Assembly: GCA_017935025.1 (NCBI GenBank)
Contig: JAGBIL010000037.1
Coordinates: 1 to 51,116, forward strand
DNA length: 51,116 nt
Reading direction: 5' to 3'
Origin: Opitutales bacterium
Lineage (GTDB): Bacteria > Verrucomicrobiota > Verrucomicrobiia > Opitutales > UBA953
A program made the translations under genes and the position numbers. Below the pieces are notes generated by a model. It searched no databases, had not been told where the DNA came from, and saw nothing but the letters and a program-made list of their open reading frames with translations. Of the stretch, positions 48,461-51,116 are shown piece after piece. The stretch's first letter is position 1; each line of letters opens with the position of its first letter.

Positions 48461-50614
48461 ATGCCAGACATCTACGTAAAGATTGGCGCAGACACGTCGC
48501 GTTTTCAAGCGGCGATGCAACAAATTCAACAATCCGTCGCCGCAACGAGGGCGCGTATTCTTGCACAATGGGCAGACATTTCGACCGGGATTCGCAACAC
48601 GGGGCGTATAGCCCAAGAGGTTGCAAGTTGGGTTTCCGCGCCACTAAAGGAGTTTTCGCGGTTTGAAGATGCGGCAACGCGGCTTGCACCGCTTGTCGGC
48701 GGATTGGAAGCGGCAAAGATTCTCTGCGCGCAGCTTCGCGACGAAGCCGCAAACGGAACGATGAGCTTCGAGCAACTTACGAGCGTTGCCGGACGGCTTG
48801 CCTCCGTTTTCAAAAGCTCTTCGGACATCAAAAAGTGGACCACGGCGTTCCACGACCTTTCTGCGGGAACGGGACTCGACATTAATGAGCTCATCGGCAA
48901 TTTCGTAAAGTCCAAAGCCTCCGGGCGTTTTGAAGCGGGGCTCATGGATATGTTCGCGCAAAAAGGCGTGAACATCTTCCCGGAACTGGTAAGACAGACG
49001 GGAGTTGCGGAAACGGAGCTTCGCAAGATGGCGGCGGCGGGAACGCTCTCGTTCGCGGAAGTCGAAAAGGCGATTCTCGCAGTTGCCACGGGAACGGGAC
49101 AATTTGCCGGGCAAGCGGCAAAGATGAGCAACACTTTCGGCGGAAGCGTGGGAACAATGGTCGCACATTGGAAAACGCTTCTTGCGGAATTTGCCAAACC
49201 GATTGCGGAAACCCTCACACCATGGATTCAAAACATCGGCAAACTCCTTTCGGAAAATAAAGGCTTCGCCAAAGATCTTGGAGCCATTTTCACAAAGCTC
49301 GCCCCGGCGATCGCGCTTTTCGCCGGAGCATTAGCCGGGGCAAAAATAGCAATGATCGCATTCAACGCGGTAACGCTGGCAAATCCGATTCTTCTTGCCG
49401 CCGCGGGCATCGCTACCGCCGCAACGGTGATTTACAACTTTTTACCGGAAGCGAAATCGCTGACGGATATGGTGACGAAATCCAACCGGGAATGGGAAAA
49501 CTCGCTCAAAGACGTGAAGCGCGCCTACGAGGATTTAAGGATGGACGAACAGCTCACCGCACGCATAAAACAGGACGAACGGGAACTTTCGGACAAAGAG
49601 GCGGCGTTTCGCGAAGCCAATCCGGACTTCGACGTGAAGCGCGCAGAAACAATGCAGTGGCGGCTCGAAGCGCACTACCGAGCGACGGGCGGCGGCTGGC
49701 TTGACGACGCCCTGTTTGAGAAAGCGCACGGCTTCTCCGTCGAAGAAGCGGAAAAGCAGGTCGCCGCGCTTCTCGAATACAACGCGATTTTAAAGCGCAG
49801 AGACGAGCTGAAATCTCTCGCGGAAACGACGAAGGCTCGCATTAAAGCGGAGAAAGCGAAAACCGAAGAAAACGCCGCAACGGAAGCATCGATCAAAGCG
49901 GCGCAACGCGCGGCGGAGGCGTTTCGCGCCCTCAACGCGGAACAGGCAAAGAAAGCCAATGCCGCGCAGCTGGACGCGACATCGGTTTCGGAACGTCCGG
50001 AGCTTTTACTCGAGCAAGCCGGATTCGCAAACGCGGAAGCACTCGACTTCGCAATCGCGAACAAAAAAATGATGGTCGAATGGGACGCGGCAACCGGGAA
50101 AGCGACGGAGGAACAGGTGGCGGGGCTTCGCCGCCTCATCGAAGCGCGAGAAGCCTATAACAAACTCGTCAACGAAGCGAAAACGGCAGAGAAAGCGGCG
50201 AGCGAAAAAGCCGCCGCCGCGAACAAAGCCTACGAGCGGCGCATGGAGTTGGTCCGGGCGGAAGTCGCCGGGAACCGCGAACTCGTAGAGCTCAAACACA
50301 AGCAGGAAGATCTTGCCGCGGAATACAAAGCGGCGGGCATGGAGGATGCCGAGGCGCGCGCGGCGGAAGTCATCGGCGCGGAACACGCGCTAAAAAAGGC
50401 AAACGACACCCCCGCGGACGTGAGTGCGCTTGGTGCGGGAACGGTTTCGAGCGGGCAAGCGAGCGTAGGCGGCGGGCGCAGTTTGAGCATCGGCACGAGC
50501 GGCGCGATCGACGTGGCGCGCAACCAACTCACCGTAGCGCAAAAGATGCGCGACTTGCTCGCGCAGGTCGTAGAAAACACGGCAGCGCCGGCGAGCCCGG
50601 CAAGGATTCTTTAG
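48461..50614 (+). CDS. Phage tape measure protein
   Basis: A 717-residue protein that sets tail length. The N-terminus (MPDIYVKIGADTSRFQAAMQ, QIQQSVAATRARI) and a conserved block FEDAATRLAPLVGGLEAAKI... MSFEQLTSVAGRLASVFKSSSD... LSFAEVEKAILAVATGTGQFAGQAAKMSNTFGGSVGTMVAHWKTLL are typical of the TP901/lambda tape-measure core. Hydrophobic segments lie at about 275-325 (LAPAIALFAGALAGAKIAMIAF; NPILLAAAGIATAATVIYNF). The rest is coiled coil. If one residue spans about 0.15 nm, the tail would be roughly 110 nm; this assumes the usual proportion. Confidence 0.85.
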   Translation: MPDIYVKIGADTSRFQAAMQQIQQSVAATRARILAQWADISTGIRNTGRIAQEVASWVSAPLKEFSRFEDAATRLAPLVGGLEAAKILCAQLRDEAANGTMSFEQLTSVAGRLASVFKSSSDIKKWTTAFHDLSAGTGLDINELIGNFVKSKASGRFEAGLMDMFAQKGVNIFPELVRQTGVAETELRKMAAAGTLSFAEVEKAILAVATGTGQFAGQAAKMSNTFGGSVGTMVAHWKTLLAEFAKPIAETLTPWIQNIGKLLSENKGFAKDLGAIFTKLAPAIALFAGALAGAKIAMIAFNAVTLANPILLAAAGIATAATVIYNFLPEAKSLTDMVTKSNREWENSLKDVKRAYEDLRMDEQLTARIKQDERELSDKEAAFREANPDFDVKRAETMQWRLEAHYRATGGGWLDDALFEKAHGFSVEEAEKQVAALLEYNAILKRRDELKSLAETTKARIKAEKAKTEENAATEASIKAAQRAAEAFRALNAEQAKKANAAQLDATSVSERPELLLEQAGFANAEALDFAIANKKMMVEWDAATGKATEEQVAGLRRLIEAREAYNKLVNEAKTAEKAASEKAAAANKAYERRMELVRAEVAGNRELVELKHKQEDLAAEYKAAGMEDAEARAAEVIGAEHALKKANDTPADVSALGAGTVSSGQASVGGGRSLSIGTSGAIDVARNQLTVAQKMRDLLAQVVENTAAPASPARIL

Positions 50615-50838
50615 TTAGTAAAAACTGATAACTGATATCTGATAGGTAAAAACTGATAACTGATATCTGATAGGTAAAAACTGATAACTGATATCTGATA
50701 GGGAAAAACTGATAACTGATATCTGATAGGTAATCACTTATCCACTATCACTTATCCACTATCACCTATCCACTATCACTTATCCACTATCACTTATCAG
50801 TTATCAATTATCAGTTTTACCTTTCTTCAATCTTTAAC
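50615..50838. repeat. Second long heptad array with 28-base units
   Basis: The 28-base block of AACTGAT, AACTGAT, ATCTGAT, AGGTAAA is repeated four times on the left (one copy with AGGGAAA), and CACTTAT / CCACTAT alternation with a CAGTTAT, CAATTAT, CAGTTTT end is on the right. It closely copies the array at 47424-47660, 3 kb away. Confidence 0.9.
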
Positions 50839-50843
50839 CTAAA

Positions 50844-51116
50844 ATGAAAATCTACATCAATACGGACACACAGCCGCCGGGTTTGGCGGCATCGTTAAAA
50901 GTTTCGACGGACGCGGCTGGCGTTCTTCGCGTTTATTCCGCGAACGCGGCGAGCTCGGTTTCCTCGTTTAAATTCAAGCGCGGAACGACCGTTCCCGTGG
51001 AGGCGGTTTTCGCCGATGCGGAAGCGGCGGCGCAGGTCGAAAAGCTCCGTTTCGGGATTAAGCTCGCCGGCAGGTACGACGATTTGCTCGTGGTCGCTGC
51101 GGAGACGGCGGAGCGC
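50844..51116 (+). CDS. Phage tail-region protein, cut by the window edge
   Basis: At least 91 residues (MKIYINTDTQPPGLAASLKV, SVSSFKFKRGTTVPVEAVFADAEAAAQVEKLRFGIKLAGRYDDLLVVA...) with no stop before the end. It is beta-rich and stands just after the tape measure, where distal tail proteins lie. No family is recognised. Confidence 0.55.
   Translation, partial: MKIYINTDTQPPGLAASLKVSTDAAGVLRVYSANAASSVSSFKFKRGTTVPVEAVFADAEAAAQVEKLRFGIKLAGRYDDLLVVAAETAER

Noticed and set aside
48108..48461. A 117-codon plus-strand frame between the tail gene and tape measure
   Set aside because: It is low in complexity (K, N, R, S, Q), while the minus strand over the same bases encodes a better-formed two-helix membrane protein.

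Overview
The window looks like part of a Gram-negative chromosome of about 53-55% GC, probably from the Verrucomicrobiota (Opitutae-like). This rests on an LpxA plus LpxC-FabZ lipid A cluster, a very large secreted protein with a PEP-CTERM tail, a general lack of Shine-Dalgarno sequences before chromosomal genes, and gene content. The phylum assignment is inference; no rRNA gene is present.

Bases 1-32,800 are chromosomal. In order: a PEP-CTERM surface protein; a tRNA-dihydrouridine synthase / hypothetical / YraN / MurF cluster; TruA; GalE; a broken or phase-shifted mfd; two exported ankyrin-repeat proteins behind a 981-residue alpha/beta-hydrolase - DedA - ATP-grasp fusion; a BASS-type transporter; tRNA-Lys; an AspT/YidE-type transporter; a small lipoprotein, DoxX and a peroxiredoxin; RsmG, LpxA, LpxC-FabZ and TrmL; a frameshifted four-helix-bundle gene; a HAD phosphatase; a glycosyltransferase; RNase HIII; and RsmE. 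Most are housekeeping functions: RNA modification, cell wall, lipid A and DNA repair.

Bases 32,833-51,116 are the left part of a tailed-phage prophage. It begins at a 3' fragment of a tRNA-Ser gene, the likely attachment site, and runs off the right edge. An early block of overlapping small genes leads to a primase-like protein and a primase-helicase. Next come terminase large subunit (GpA type), a reverse-strand Nu1-like gene, a gpW-like connector, portal, two small membrane proteins that could act in lysis, a coiled-coil scaffold candidate, major capsid, head-tail and tail genes, a tail chaperone pair with a canonical A AAA AAC frameshift site, and the tape measure. No integrase, repressor or endolysin is visible, so the element continues beyond the window.

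Two sequence-level systems overlie this gene map and are the most unusual content. (1) A short asymmetric word, GCGGGAACG / CGTTCCCGC (core GGGAACG), occurs about once every 300-450 bases on both strands, in genes and between them. It is repeatedly paired head-to-head to form terminator hairpins, as DNA uptake sequences are in Neisseria and Haemophilus. (2) Many intergenic gaps, and almost every gap in the phage structural module, are filled with degenerate heptanucleotide (sometimes octanucleotide) tandem repeats of several unrelated families. These are usually arranged as long inverted repeats. They resemble the short tandemly repeated repetitive sequences of filamentous cyanobacteria. They have also entered genes: one splits or shifts mfd, another lies in the phage primase-like gene, and one phage gene is largely made of them.
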